From positions 1 through 39,487 of the forward strand of contig CAAHEM010000026.1 of assembly GCA_900772435.1 (NCBI GenBank): a stretch of DNA of 39,487 bases. The letters are read 5' to 3'. The DNA is from Bacilli bacterium (GTDB lineage: Bacteria; Bacillota_I; Bacilli_A; RF39; UBA660). The notes below the pieces were generated by a model. The model was given only the letters and a program-made list of their open reading frames with translations, ran no database searches and had not been told where the DNA came from. The position numbers and the translations under genes were made by a program. Below, piece after piece: positions 15,532-23,440 of this stretch; position 1 is the stretch's first letter; the number at the start of each line of letters is the position of its first letter.

Positions 15532-16509
15532 ATGAAAAAAGTATTATTCACGTTCTTTATTATTTTTTTATTTCCATTAGGAGTATTTGCATATTCTAAA
15601 TATATTATACCTGGAGGAGAAAGTATTGGAATTAAAATTAATACTGAAGGACTTATAGTTGTAGGATTTTATAAAGTTGATGGTGAATATATAGCTAAAA
15701 ATAACTTTAAAATAGGAGATAAAATAATTAATGTTAATGGTAAACAGGTAAACACTATTGATGAATTAAGTAGTGCTGTTAGTGAAAATGAAATGTCTTC
15801 TTTAAATGTTAAAGTTACTGTTAAAAGAAATGATAGAGAAGTGGATACATATTTAAAACTTATTATGGATGAAGGAACATATAAAACAGGTCTTTATGTC
15901 AAAGATTCTTTAGTTGGGCTTGGAACTTTAAGTTATATAGATCCAGTAACTAAAATATATGGAGCTTTAGGTCATGAAATAACTATGAATGAAACAGGTA
16001 ACAAAGTAGATGTAAGAGATGGTAACATCCTTTATAGTAAGGTTACTGGTATTGATAAAAGTAGAAATGGTAGAGTAGGAAGTAAAAATGCCAATATAGT
16101 TTTTGATAGAAAAATTGGTACAATACAAAAAAATACTAATAAAGGAATATATGGAGTTTATACTGATAAATTACCTAATAAAGATACATATCAAATAACT
16201 GAATTTTCTAATATTGAAAAGGGGGACGCGTACATTTTAACAGTTACTAAAGACAATAAAATAGAAAAATATAGTATTAATATATTAGATAAATATCCTA
16301 GTAAAAAAGATACTCAAAAAGCATTTAGTTTTGAAATAACGGATAAATCTCTTTTAAATAAAACTGGTGGTATAGTTCAAGGAATGAGTGGTTCTCCAAT
16401 AATTCAAGATGACAAAATAATAGGAGCTGTTACTAATGTACTAGTAGATAATGTTACTTTAGGATATGGTATATCTATTATAACTATGTTATCTGAGGGT
16501 GAAAAATAA
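15532..16509 (+). CDS. spoIVB: SpoIVB-type S55 serine peptidase with PDZ domain
   Basis: The 325-residue protein has an N-terminal signal or anchor helix (residues 3-22), a PDZ domain (about 35-110) and an S55 peptidase domain. The catalytic triad known from Bacillus SpoIVB is visible: His148 in YGALGHEIT, Asp271 in EITDKSLLNKTGG and Ser286 in IVQGMSGSPI. The Asp-to-Ser distance is 15 residues, the same as in B. subtilis (363 to 378). In Bacillus it signals across the forespore membrane to activate pro-sigma-K processing. Here it is shorter and follows xseB, the ancestral neighbourhood, but spo0A, recN and other sporulation genes are not nearby. In a non-sporulating host it would be a general secreted signalling or quality-control protease; that is inference. 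Ribosome site GAGGTGAA is clear. Confidence 0.9.
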   Translation: MKKVLFTFFIIFLFPLGVFAYSKYIIPGGESIGIKINTEGLIVVGFYKVDGEYIAKNNFKIGDKIINVNGKQVNTIDELSSAVSENEMSSLNVKVTVKRNDREVDTYLKLIMDEGTYKTGLYVKDSLVGLGTLSYIDPVTKIYGALGHEITMNETGNKVDVRDGNILYSKVTGIDKSRNGRVGSKNANIVFDRKIGTIQKNTNKGIYGVYTDKLPNKDTYQITEFSNIEKGDAYILTVTKDNKIEKYSINILDKYPSKKDTQKAFSFEITDKSLLNKTGGIVQGMSGSPIIQDDKIIGAVTNVLVDNVTLGYGISIITMLSEGEK

Positions 16510-16528
16510 ATATACTTCGTTAAAAAAC

Positions 16529-16566
16529 GACTACATAGTTCTTGCAAAGAAAATGTAGTCTTTTTA
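16529..16566 (+). terminator. Terminator of the nusB-spoIVB unit
   Basis: GACTACAT (16529-16536) pairs with ATGTAGTC (16553-16560) across a 16-base loop and is followed by TTTTTATT. Confidence 0.75.
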
Positions 16567-16595
16567 TTGAAATAAAAATATTTTTTTGATAAAAT
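16567..16595 (+). promoter_or_regulatory. Promoter of the 16618 unit
   Basis: TTGAAA (16567-16572), 17 bases, TAAAAT (16590-16595). AGGAGG precedes the ATG by 5 bases. Confidence 0.7.
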
Positions 16596-16617
16596 TTATA
16601 TATACTAGGAGGCTGTT

Positions 16618-16887
16618 ATGGAAGAAGTTAATAATAAATTAGAGGTTACTATTGAAGATGGTACAATTGTAACTGTCAATGTTTTAGATTTTGTAGATTC
16701 TTTGGAATTTGGAAAAACATTTATAATTTATACAGTTAATAATGAGTCAGATACTATCTTTGCTTCTATTTTAAATGAAACAGAGGATTCTTATTCTCTT
16801 GATACTATAACTGATCAAAAAGAGTTAGATTTTATTAATAATGAAATTGATAGAGTTGTTAGTGAAGTAAGTGAAGAAGGTGAATAA
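16618..16887 (+). CDS. DUF1292-like small acidic protein
   Basis: This 89-residue acidic protein resembles DUF1292/YrzB: a beta-rich core (TVNVLDFVDSLEFGKTFIIYTV, then ASILNE) and an acidic helical tail ending in EELDFINNE-like DQKELDFINNEIDRV. A second DUF1292-type gene lies at 23846 in the expected ruvX-mltG position, so this looks like a divergent paralogue. The molecular role of the family is not known. It is co-transcribed with the next gene, whose ribosome site overlaps its end. Confidence 0.7.
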   Translation: MEEVNNKLEVTIEDGTIVTVNVLDFVDSLEFGKTFIIYTVNNESDTIFASILNETEDSYSLDTITDQKELDFINNEIDRVVSEVSEEGE

Positions 16888-16889
16888 TA

Positions 16890-17894
16890 ATGACTATACA
16901 GGAAGCTATTAGTAGAGGTAGGTTACCTAATGTTGATCCTAAAAGATTAATAGGTATTTGTTCTAGACTTGGAATACCAGCTCGTGATTTAAATTTTTCT
17001 CTTACTGATGAACAATTAAGAAGACTTCAATATGATCCAGCTCTTCATAGATCAATGGTTACTGCTCAAGTTAAAGGTGCTCATAATACATTGATTTCTA
17101 AATATGATGAATTAATTAGTAAATATCAAAATTTAGCTGCAAGGATGGCTAATAATCCAGATTTATCTTCTAAAAAGGGTGAAATTGATAAGATCTTATC
17201 TGATTTAATTACTGCTAGAGATGAATATAATGGAGTAGTTAAGAATGTCTTTATTTCAAGAGAAAATATGGGATTTGATCAAAATGTTATGAATCCTATT
17301 AATAAGACTATTATGGGTGTTGTTGATAGTAGATTACAAAAACAAGGTGCTAAGTTGAGTGCTGAATATGCTAAATTAGATAAGTTACAAGCTAATAAAT
17401 TTAAAACTAAATTTAAGCAAAAGAGAAATGCTAAGAGAATTCAAAAAGTAGCAGAGAAGATTGCTAAATTACAGGGTAAACAAGGTAAACTTCAAACTAC
17501 TCAAAGAAAAATTGTTAATAAGGGTTCTAAAAAGTATGCAAGAATTAAATCAAAAGATTTCTTAGAGTATGATAATGATTTAAAGAGATATACTGCTTAT
17601 GCTGATGCTAAAGAGATGAATGTTCAAGCTCAAAAAGATTATGCTAATGATTTAGCTAAAACTAGGTTAGAATTACAAGATTTAGAAAGACAAGTTGGTG
17701 TTGGAAATGTAATTGATAGAGCTAAAAATACTGTTGCTAGAACAAGATTACAATTTGAACAAAGAAAACTTAAATCTGATTTAGGTAAATATCAAAGACA
17801 AGAAAAAATGATTGAAAGACTTAAAAATAAAAAGGGTATGTGTAGACTTTCTGAACAAATATATAGACAAGTTACTATGTCTTATGCAATGTAA
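16890..17894 (+). CDS. Basic coiled-coil hypothetical protein
   Basis: This 334-residue protein is not recognised. It is very rich in Lys, Gln, Arg and Ala and is predicted almost entirely helical, with coiled coils over about residues 55-115 and 155-315. A short N-terminal region (IQEAISRGRLPNVDPKRL, LGIPARDLNF) looks folded. No signal or membrane segment is seen. The high positive charge suggests a nucleic-acid-linked or cytoskeletal structural role, which is a guess. Codons include more GCT and CAA than its neighbours, reflecting composition. It shares a promoter with the DUF1292-like gene and ends at a two-way terminator. Confidence 0.78.
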   Translation: MTIQEAISRGRLPNVDPKRLIGICSRLGIPARDLNFSLTDEQLRRLQYDPALHRSMVTAQVKGAHNTLISKYDELISKYQNLAARMANNPDLSSKKGEIDKILSDLITARDEYNGVVKNVFISRENMGFDQNVMNPINKTIMGVVDSRLQKQGAKLSAEYAKLDKLQANKFKTKFKQKRNAKRIQKVAEKIAKLQGKQGKLQTTQRKIVNKGSKKYARIKSKDFLEYDNDLKRYTAYADAKEMNVQAQKDYANDLAKTRLELQDLERQVGVGNVIDRAKNTVARTRLQFEQRKLKSDLGKYQRQEKMIERLKNKKGMCRLSEQIYRQVTMSYAM

Positions 17895-17897
17895 AAT

Positions 17898-17928
17898 AAA
17901 AATACTTTCGTTTGAAAGTATTTTTTTA
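17898..17928. terminator. Bidirectional terminator between convergent genes
   Basis: AATACTTTC (17901-17909) pairs with GAAAGTATT (17914-17922); an A tract lies before and a T tract after, so it can serve both the plus-strand gene and mgtE. Confidence 0.8.
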
Positions 17929-19260
17929 TAGTCCTAATAAATGTGTTGCGATTTGGAAGTAAACTATTAATGATATAGCATCTACTATTGTTGTTATGAA
18001 TGGACTTGCCATTACTGCTGGGTCAAAACCTATCTTTTTAGCTAATATTGGAAGAGAGCAACCGATTATTTTTGCAATTATTACTGTTACTACAAGTGTT
18101 AAGCAAACTACTAAGGCTACGCTTGTTGTTACTTTGTCTATTAATAGTAGTTTTGCAAAGTTTGCTATAGCTAGTGTTAATCCTGCAAGTACAGCAACTC
18201 TTATTTCTTTCCAAATAACTTTTAATGTATCTTTATATTCTATATCATTAAGTGAAAGTCCACGAATTATAGTAACAGATGATTGACCACCTGCATTACC
18301 ACCTGTATCCATAAGCATTGGTATAAATGATGTAAGAACTACATATGATGCTAAAGCTGCTTCATAATGTTGAATAATTTTCCCAGTGAATGTTGCTGAT
18401 ATCATAAGAAGTAATAACCATGGAATTCTACTTTTATATAAATCAAAAACATTTAATTTTAGATATGGTTTTTCAGTTGGAGTAATTGCTGCCATTTTCT
18501 CGATATCTTCAGTTGCTTCTTCTTCAATGATATCGATTACATCATCGATAGTGATAATACCAACTAGTTTATTTTCTGAGTCAACTACTGGTATTGAGGT
18601 AAGGTCATAGTCTTGAATGATTTGAGCAACTTCTTCTTGATCCATTAATGTGTTAACTGACATTATATCATCATCCATTATGTCTTTTATAAGTTTATCT
18701 TCATCATTTAAAACTAAATCTTTTAATTTTACTGTTCCGATTAGCTTTCTTGATTTATCAGTTACAAAACATATATCAATTGTTTCTTTATCATCATATT
18801 CTCTTTTAATTTTTTTAATAGCATCTTCGATTGTATTTTCTTCTTTTAGGTCCATGTATTCAGTAGTCATGATACTACCTGCTGAATCATCAGGATAATT
18901 TAATAACCCATTTATATCACGTCTTGCTTCTGGATCAACTTTATTTAAGAGTCTACTTACTACATTTGCTGGTATTTCATCCATTAAGTCAGCCGCATCG
19001 TCACTTGCCATATCATTTATAATATCAACTGCTTCTTTTTCACTAAGTAGAGTAATTAATTTACTTTGAGTATCTGTTTCCATATATGAAAATACGTCTG
19101 CTGCTATGTCTTTTTGTAATAATCTAAATATTTTTAATTGTTCTGTGGTCGGTAAGTCTTCAAATATCTCTGCTATGTCATAATCATTCATTTCATTTAA
19201 GATTTGTTTGATTTCTGCATACTTCTTTTCTTCAATTAGATTTTCAATATTTTTTAACAT
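17926..19260 (-). CDS. mgtE: Magnesium transporter MgtE
   Basis: This is a Mg2+ channel of the plasma membrane gated by intracellular Mg2+. The 444-residue protein has the MgtE N-domain (residues about 10-125, with MNDYDIAEIFEDLPTTEQ), a CBS pair (about 130-250, including MTTEYMDLKEENTIEDAI and TSIPVVDSENKLVGIITIDD), the plug helix and five membrane helices (about 280-444). The pore motif DTGGNAGGQSSVTIIRG is intact. Length matches the family. It stands alone on the minus strand with GGTGGT as ribosome site; no M-box riboswitch is seen in the short upstream region. Confidence 0.97.
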   Translation of the reverse strand: MLKNIENLIEEKKYAEIKQILNEMNDYDIAEIFEDLPTTEQLKIFRLLQKDIAADVFSYMETDTQSKLITLLSEKEAVDIINDMASDDAADLMDEIPANVVSRLLNKVDPEARRDINGLLNYPDDSAGSIMTTEYMDLKEENTIEDAIKKIKREYDDKETIDICFVTDKSRKLIGTVKLKDLVLNDEDKLIKDIMDDDIMSVNTLMDQEEVAQIIQDYDLTSIPVVDSENKLVGIITIDDVIDIIEEEATEDIEKMAAITPTEKPYLKLNVFDLYKSRIPWLLLLMISATFTGKIIQHYEAALASYVVLTSFIPMLMDTGGNAGGQSSVTIIRGLSLNDIEYKDTLKVIWKEIRVAVLAGLTLAIANFAKLLLIDKVTTSVALVVCLTLVVTVIIAKIIGCSLPILAKKIGFDPAVMASPFITTIVDAISLIVYFQIATHLLGL

Positions 19261-19286
19261 AATAACACCACCTTTTTTTCTCGTTA

Positions 19287-19315
19287 ATTATACTATAATT
19301 GTATTAAAAAGTCAC
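19287..19315 (-). promoter_or_regulatory. Promoter of mgtE
   Basis: On the minus strand GTGACT (19315-19310), 17 bases, TATAAT (19292-19287). The -35 is a weak match. Confidence 0.5.
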
Positions 19316-19376
19316 TTAAAAGTCATCAAAAAATGTAAAAAGAGCTAAAAATATATAAAAATATATGTTTTTTTAG

Positions 19377-19382
19377 TATAAT
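19377..19382 (+). promoter_or_regulatory. -10 element of uppS promoter
   Basis: TATAAT at 19377-19382 gives a start near 19389 and a 24-base leader with AGAGG. No good -35 is visible; the region is T/A rich. Confidence 0.45.
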
Positions 19383-19412
19383 AATTGTTAGTTGTAAGAA
19401 AGAGGAATAATT

Positions 19413-20129
19413 ATGAGAAATGATATACCAAATCATGTGGCTATTATAATGGATGGAAATGGAAGATGGGCTACAAGACAAGGGAAGAAAAGAACTGAAG
19501 GACATTATGCAGGATATAAAACTCTTAAAAAGACTGCTCTTCATATATTAAGTAAGGGTGTTAAAATTCTTAGTGTTTTTGCATTTTCTACTGAAAATTT
19601 TAAAAGAAGTGTAGAAGAAGTAGGGTACTTAATGAATTTGTTTGTATCTGCTTTTAAGAGTGATATGCATTTCTTTTTAGAAAATAATATCAGAGTAGTT
19701 TTTTCAGGAAGAAAAGAACCACTTAGTGATGAAGTTTATGATGTTATGAAGACACTTGAAAAAGAAACAATGAATTGTACTGGCGGAATCTTTAATATAT
19801 GTTTAAATTATGGTGGACAATTTGAGATCGTTGATGCTGCTAAAAAGTTAGCTACTATGTATAAAGATGGAGAAGTTAATTTAGATGATGTTACACCTGA
19901 AAACTTCTATAGTTATTTATATAATGATTTACCTCCAGTTGATTTAATGATTAGAACTAGTGGTGAACTTAGAATTAGTAACTTTATGTTATATAGTATT
20001 GCTTACGCTGAACTTTATTTTACAGATAAATGTTTCCCAGACTTTACTGAAGAAGAATTTGACAAAGCTCTTGAATCATATTTCAATAGAAATATTTCTA
20101 AGGGAGCAGTAAACGATAGAAAGAAATAG
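19413..20129 (+). CDS. uppS: Isoprenyl transferase (undecaprenyl diphosphate synthase)
   Basis: UppS adds cis-isoprene units from IPP to farnesyl-type diphosphate to make the C55 carrier for wall polymers. At 238 residues it is of normal size. Motifs seen are VAIIMDGNGRWA with the catalytic Asp, the FAFSTENFKR segment, NICLNYGGQFEI, and the C-terminal DLMIRTSGELRISNFML plus AYAELYF. This is the cis-prenyltransferase family, unlike the trans-type synthase at 21166. In Bacillus uppS sits behind frr and before cdsA; that link is lost here. Confidence 0.96.
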   Translation: MRNDIPNHVAIIMDGNGRWATRQGKKRTEGHYAGYKTLKKTALHILSKGVKILSVFAFSTENFKRSVEEVGYLMNLFVSAFKSDMHFFLENNIRVVFSGRKEPLSDEVYDVMKTLEKETMNCTGGIFNICLNYGGQFEIVDAAKKLATMYKDGEVNLDDVTPENFYSYLYNDLPPVDLMIRTSGELRISNFMLYSIAYAELYFTDKCFPDFTEEEFDKALESYFNRNISKGAVNDRKK

Positions 20130-20144
20130 TTTTGTAAAATAATG

Positions 20145-20173
20145 TTGAATCTTAATATTTATTTTGATATTAT
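20145..20173 (+). promoter_or_regulatory. Promoter of the structured RNA upstream of dinD
   Basis: TTGAAT (20145-20150), 17 bases, TATTAT (20168-20173); predicted start near 20180, in the gap after uppS and with no start codon in the following 100 bases that opens a gene. Confidence 0.6.
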
Positions 20174-20179
20174 ATGTGT

Positions 20180-20294
20180 GTATTAATTACTTGCCATGTT
20201 AATATGACAATTTATACGATAACGTATGTTTCTTAGGCAAGAAGAAATGTACATGATGCGGAGATATACCTTTTAGGAGGTATGTCTCTTTTTT
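20180..20294 (+). ncRNA. Candidate structured small RNA or leader (unidentified)
   Basis: About 115 bases between a promoter and a strong terminator carry no gene but several helices. CTTGCC (20190-20195) pairs with GGCAAG (20236-20241), enclosing ATACG-ATAA-CGTAT (20214-20227). The end is a 10-bp stem GAGATATACC/GGTATGTCTC (20261-20288, one G-U pair) followed by TTTTTT. It is more GC-rich than the surrounding gap. It could be an independent small RNA or a leader whose terminator controls dinD; a weak second promoter after it (20293-20322) favours independence. I do not recognise a known riboswitch, T-box, SRP or 6S core in it. Confidence 0.55.
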
Positions 20295-20322
20295 GTTATT
20301 GTTCTAATGATTATTTTACTAT
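20293..20322 (+). promoter_or_regulatory. Possible separate dinD promoter
   Basis: TTGTTA (20293-20298), 18 bases, TACTAT (20317-20322), between the RNA terminator and an unusually strong ribosome site AAGGAGGAG before the ATG at 20339. Confidence 0.4.
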
Positions 20323-20338
20323 AAAAGGAGGAGATTAA

Positions 20339-21163
20339 ATGAGAGAAATAGTAGAATATACCGAGAAGATATTTGAAGATATCAAACATGTTGATGAGGA
20401 TGGTCATGAGTATTGGTTTGCTCGTGAGCTGCAGATTGTTCTTCAATATAAAGAATGGAGAAAATTTTTGAGAGCTTTAGAAAAAGCAAGTACAGCATGT
20501 GATAGGAGTAAAAATAAGGTTCGTGACCATTTTGTCCAAGTCGACAAAATGGTAGAGATAGGTTCTGGTGCCAAAAGAAAACAAGTGGATTATATGCTAT
20601 CTAGATATGCTTGTTACTTAATTGTACAAAATTCTGATCCTCGAAAAGAAGTTGTTGCCCTAGGTCAAACTTATTTTGCTGTTCAAACTAGAAAACAAGA
20701 ACTTAGTGAGAAAGAATATAATAGTCTTACTGAAGATGAGAAAAGATTTTATCAAAGAGATTTAACAAGAAAAGGTAATTATTCTTTAAATATTGCTGCT
20801 AGAAATGCCGGAGTTAGGAATTTTGATAAGTTTCATAATGCAGGATATAAAGGACTATACAATGGTGAGACTGCGGATGATATTGCTAAAAGAAAAGGTT
20901 TAAGATATAGGGAAGATATACTTGATAATATGTGTAGTGAAGAATTAGCAGCTAATCTTTTTAGAATTACTCAAACCGAATCGAAATTAAAAAGAGATAA
21001 TGTAACTAGTGAAGAAAAAGCAAATGAAACACATTATGAAGTAGGAAAAAAGGTTAGAAAAGCAATAGAAGAACTCGGTGGAACCATGCCTGAAGATATG
21101 CCTACACCAAAAAAGAGCTTGAAAGAAACTAAAAGAGGTAATAAAAAAATAGTATCTATGTGA
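20339..21163 (+). CDS. dinD: DinD-like protein with BRO-N domain
   Basis: The 274-residue protein is the same length as E. coli DinD. It has a BRO-N-type domain (about residues 10-120, with EYWFARELQIVLQYKEWRKF and YMLSRYACYLIVQNSDPRK) and the DinD-specific C-terminal half (FYQRDLTRKGNYSLN, ARNAGVRNFDKFHNAGYKGL, LAANLFRITQTESKLKRD). Related proteins are DNA-damage-induced or encoded by phages and islands, and E. coli DinD is reported to limit RecA activity. No LexA-type operator is obvious upstream. The gene sits alone behind a structured RNA, between uppS and ispH, with a stronger ribosome site than any neighbour. It may be an acquired accessory gene; an antirepressor-like role is an alternative. 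Confidence 0.88.
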   Translation: MREIVEYTEKIFEDIKHVDEDGHEYWFARELQIVLQYKEWRKFLRALEKASTACDRSKNKVRDHFVQVDKMVEIGSGAKRKQVDYMLSRYACYLIVQNSDPRKEVVALGQTYFAVQTRKQELSEKEYNSLTEDEKRFYQRDLTRKGNYSLNIAARNAGVRNFDKFHNAGYKGLYNGETADDIAKRKGLRYREDILDNMCSEELAANLFRITQTESKLKRDNVTSEEKANETHYEVGKKVRKAIEELGGTMPEDMPTPKKSLKETKRGNKKIVSM

Positions 21164-21172
21164 TACTATTTT
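21145..21172. terminator. Bidirectional terminator between dinD and the ispH fusion
   Basis: ATAGTATC (21149-21156) pairs with GATACTAT (21162-21169), flanked by A and T tracts. It overlaps the 3' ends of both convergent genes. Confidence 0.8.
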
Positions 21173-23052
21173 TCTCTTAATCTTAAGAATAATATTAATC
21201 CTAAGAGTATGTTCTTTGTATATTCTTTTATGTCCATTGATTTGATATTTGTATAAACTTCGTTGAACATTTCATTCATTTTATTAGTTGCATATTCTAA
21301 AGCACCTGAGTTTTCAAATAACTCTTGAACCTTCTTAGATTCTTCTTCAGTTATACTTTTTCCATAATATTTAAGTAATTCATCAAGTAAGTCATTTCTA
21401 TTAATCTTAATATAAGAATAAAGTATAGTTTGTTTAAATTCTTCAATATCTGAATAAACTGATTTACCTAGTATTTCTTTACTACTATAGATTCCTAAAA
21501 TATCATCTTTTATTTGGAAAGCTATACCAAGAGGTTCTAATACTTTTTCAAATGTTTCTATGTCTTTTACTTTAGAATTTCCTAAGATCATACCAAGTAC
21601 GAATGGACCAACTACTGTATACCAAGATGTTTTAAGTCTATATATTTCCATTATATCTTCTTCATGAAGAGTATGTTCTTTATCATTTTTTTCTATGAAT
21701 GGAAGAGCAACATCTATTATTTCACCTTTTATAGTTTTGATAACTATATTATTATAATAACTTAATAGTTTAGCAAGATTTTTATCATTTTTATACTTTT
21801 TAGTTATCATTTCATTTGTATAAAAGAATCCAAGATCTCCGATACATAAGGCTAGTGAAGTATTAGTGTTATCATTTTCTACATTATATTTTTTAAAATC
21901 ATCTTTATATGTTTCATGTATTGTTTCTTTATTACGTCTTAGACGTGCATTATCAATAATATCATCGTGAATAAGTATTGAAGTTTCGAATGTTTCATAA
22001 GCAAGAGATAGTGTTTTAGCATAATCGTCATTTTTAGTAAGCTTGTATCCTAGATCAATTAAGCATCCTCTTAAGAATTTACCATCACCATTCATATTAA
22101 TAAATTTATTTATAGCATCTATTACGATTGGGTTATCATTTTCTAAAAAAGATTTATTTATTTTCTTTAGTTCTGTTTCAAATTCTTTTAGTTTAGTTTT
22201 GTAATAAATAAAGAATTCTAAAAGGTTTGCATATTCTTTAATTTGTTCTTTAGGAGTAGAAGCACCACCTGTGAATCCTATTTTAGTATTTAGTGTATAC
22301 TTTTCTTTCTTTATGAAATTAAAGAAATCTTTTATATCAGAGAAGTAGTATGTTTTAGTAACTTCATTACAAAGATTATATAATTCTTTTGTATTTGAAC
22401 TTTCTTTGCCACCAATTACAAACATTATGTCCATTTGTTCTGCTAAAGCGATGCTTGAAGTTTGAATTAGTTTTTGAGCATTACATATAGTGTTTTCTAC
22501 TTCATAACTAATGTTATTTTCATTCATATAATTTAATAATTCTTGTAGTTTTTTATGACTTACTGTTGTTTGACAAACTATAAAGTATTTATCATTTTTA
22601 TTTAAGTTTTTATAATCATCTTTTGTTTCAATAATTATTCCTTCGTTATTAATCCATCCATTTGTACCAATAACTTCTGGATGTGTTTTTTTACCGACTA
22701 TTATAACTTTATAGCCATTTTTTTGTTTTTCTATAGCAATATTATGTACTTTTAAAACATTAGTGCATGTAGCATCATAATATTCAATATTATTTTCTTC
22801 TAAGTAGTCATATGTTTCTTTTGGCTCTCCATGAGCTCTAATTATTAAAATATCATCTTTAGTAAGTGTTTTTAAATCATCAATACACTTTATATTATCT
22901 TTTTCTAATTCTTTAATAATATAAGGATTATGTAATATTTCTTTATAAATATAAATATTCTTATTAGTGTTTTCTTTTTTTAATTTATATGCTGTTTCAA
23001 TTGCTTTATTAGCTCCAGCACATGTTCCATATATTTTAGGGTAGTATATCAT
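21166..23052 (-). CDS. ispH: IspH (HMBPP reductase) fused to a trans-prenyl diphosphate synthase
   Basis: The 628-residue protein joins two enzymes. Residues 1-280 are IspH, the [4Fe-4S] reductase that turns HMBPP into IPP and DMAPP. Cluster cysteines are Cys11 (GTCAG), Cys96 (DATCTNV) and Cys190 (NTICNAQ); substrate residues His41, His74, His124, Glu126, Ser218/Asn220 and Ser265 are all present. Residues about 285-628 are a trans-prenyl synthase that condenses IPP with allylic diphosphates: first Asp-rich motif LIHDDIIDNARLRR (363-373), second FQIKDDILG (513-520), then LGKSVYSDIEEFKQT. The second motif is DDxxG, as in some IdsA-type enzymes. One start with GGAGG upstream and a continuous frame through the linker exclude two overlapping genes. 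The fusion would make C5 units and extend them, feeding UppS two genes away. Product chain length is not predictable. Confidence 0.93.
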   Translation of the reverse strand: MIYYPKIYGTCAGANKAIETAYKLKKENTNKNIYIYKEILHNPYIIKELEKDNIKCIDDLKTLTKDDILIIRAHGEPKETYDYLEENNIEYYDATCTNVLKVHNIAIEKQKNGYKVIIVGKKTHPEVIGTNGWINNEGIIIETKDDYKNLNKNDKYFIVCQTTVSHKKLQELLNYMNENNISYEVENTICNAQKLIQTSSIALAEQMDIMFVIGGKESSNTKELYNLCNEVTKTYYFSDIKDFFNFIKKEKYTLNTKIGFTGGASTPKEQIKEYANLLEFFIYYKTKLKEFETELKKINKSFLENDNPIVIDAINKFINMNGDGKFLRGCLIDLGYKLTKNDDYAKTLSLAYETFETSILIHDDIIDNARLRRNKETIHETYKDDFKKYNVENDNTNTSLALCIGDLGFFYTNEMITKKYKNDKNLAKLLSYYNNIVIKTIKGEIIDVALPFIEKNDKEHTLHEEDIMEIYRLKTSWYTVVGPFVLGMILGNSKVKDIETFEKVLEPLGIAFQIKDDILGIYSSKEILGKSVYSDIEEFKQTILYSYIKINRNDLLDELLKYYGKSITEEESKKVQELFENSGALEYATNKMNEMFNEVYTNIKSMDIKEYTKNILLGLILFLRLREK

Positions 23053-23069
23053 TTTTTGCCTCCATAAAT

Positions 23070-23078
23070 ATTATAGCA
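23070..23078 (-). promoter_or_regulatory. Extended -10 promoter of the ispH fusion
   Basis: On the minus strand TGC-TATAAT reads from 23078 to 23070. The GGAGG ribosome site follows close to the ATG. Confidence 0.55.
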
Positions 23079-23138
23079 AGTATGAGTATTAAATCCTAGA
23101 AAAATATAGTTTCTTTGCGTATAATATCTATATAAATA

Positions 23139-23167
23139 TTGTTTAGAAATTAAAAATTTGTTAGAAT
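23139..23167 (+). promoter_or_regulatory. Promoter of the ireB-trhP2 operon
   Basis: TTGTTT (23139-23144), 17 bases, TAGAAT (23162-23167), start near 23174. Another -10 like TATAAT at 23120-23125 lacks a -35. Confidence 0.5.
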
Positions 23168-23188
23168 ATATTTGAGGAGTTGAGTTTT

Positions 23189-23440
23189 ATGAATAATATG
23201 GAAACAACAGTAGTAGATACTGATACTATAATTGATCATAATACAAGAAGTACTTTACTTAAAATTTGTGATGATTTAAAAGAAAGAGGATACAATCCAA
23301 TTAAACAAATTGTTGCTTACTTGATTAGTGGAGATCCTGGTTATATTTCTAGTTATAAGGAATGTAGAAATAGAATTTTAGAATTTAAAAGAGAGGATAT
23401 ATTAGAATTAATGTTAGTTAATTTTATTAATAAGAAATGA
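23189..23440 (+). CDS. ireB: IreB family regulatory phosphoprotein (UPF0297/YrzL)
   Basis: This 83-residue protein carries the family core GYNPIKQIVAYLISGDPGYI and an end pattern CRNRILEFKREDILELML. In Enterococcus faecalis, IreB is phosphorylated on N-terminal threonines by the kinase IreK and affects cephalosporin resistance; the N-terminus here also has a Thr pair (METTVVDTDT). The ATG at 23189 is chosen because GAGGAG lies 9 bases upstream; an in-frame TTG at 23180 abuts the ribosome site. It heads a compact operon and overlaps ruvX by 4 bases, as in Bacillus. Confidence 0.93.
   Translation: MNNMETTVVDTDTIIDHNTRSTLLKICDDLKERGYNPIKQIVAYLISGDPGYISSYKECRNRILEFKREDILELMLVNFINKK

Noticed and set aside
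19261..19330. M-box riboswitch before mgtE
   Set aside because: The space to the promoter is only about 30 bases, too short for the M-box fold.
20180..20294. Signal recognition particle RNA or 6S RNA in the gap before dinD
   Set aside because: The conserved SRP GGAA-loop core is absent and the length is too short for 6S RNA.
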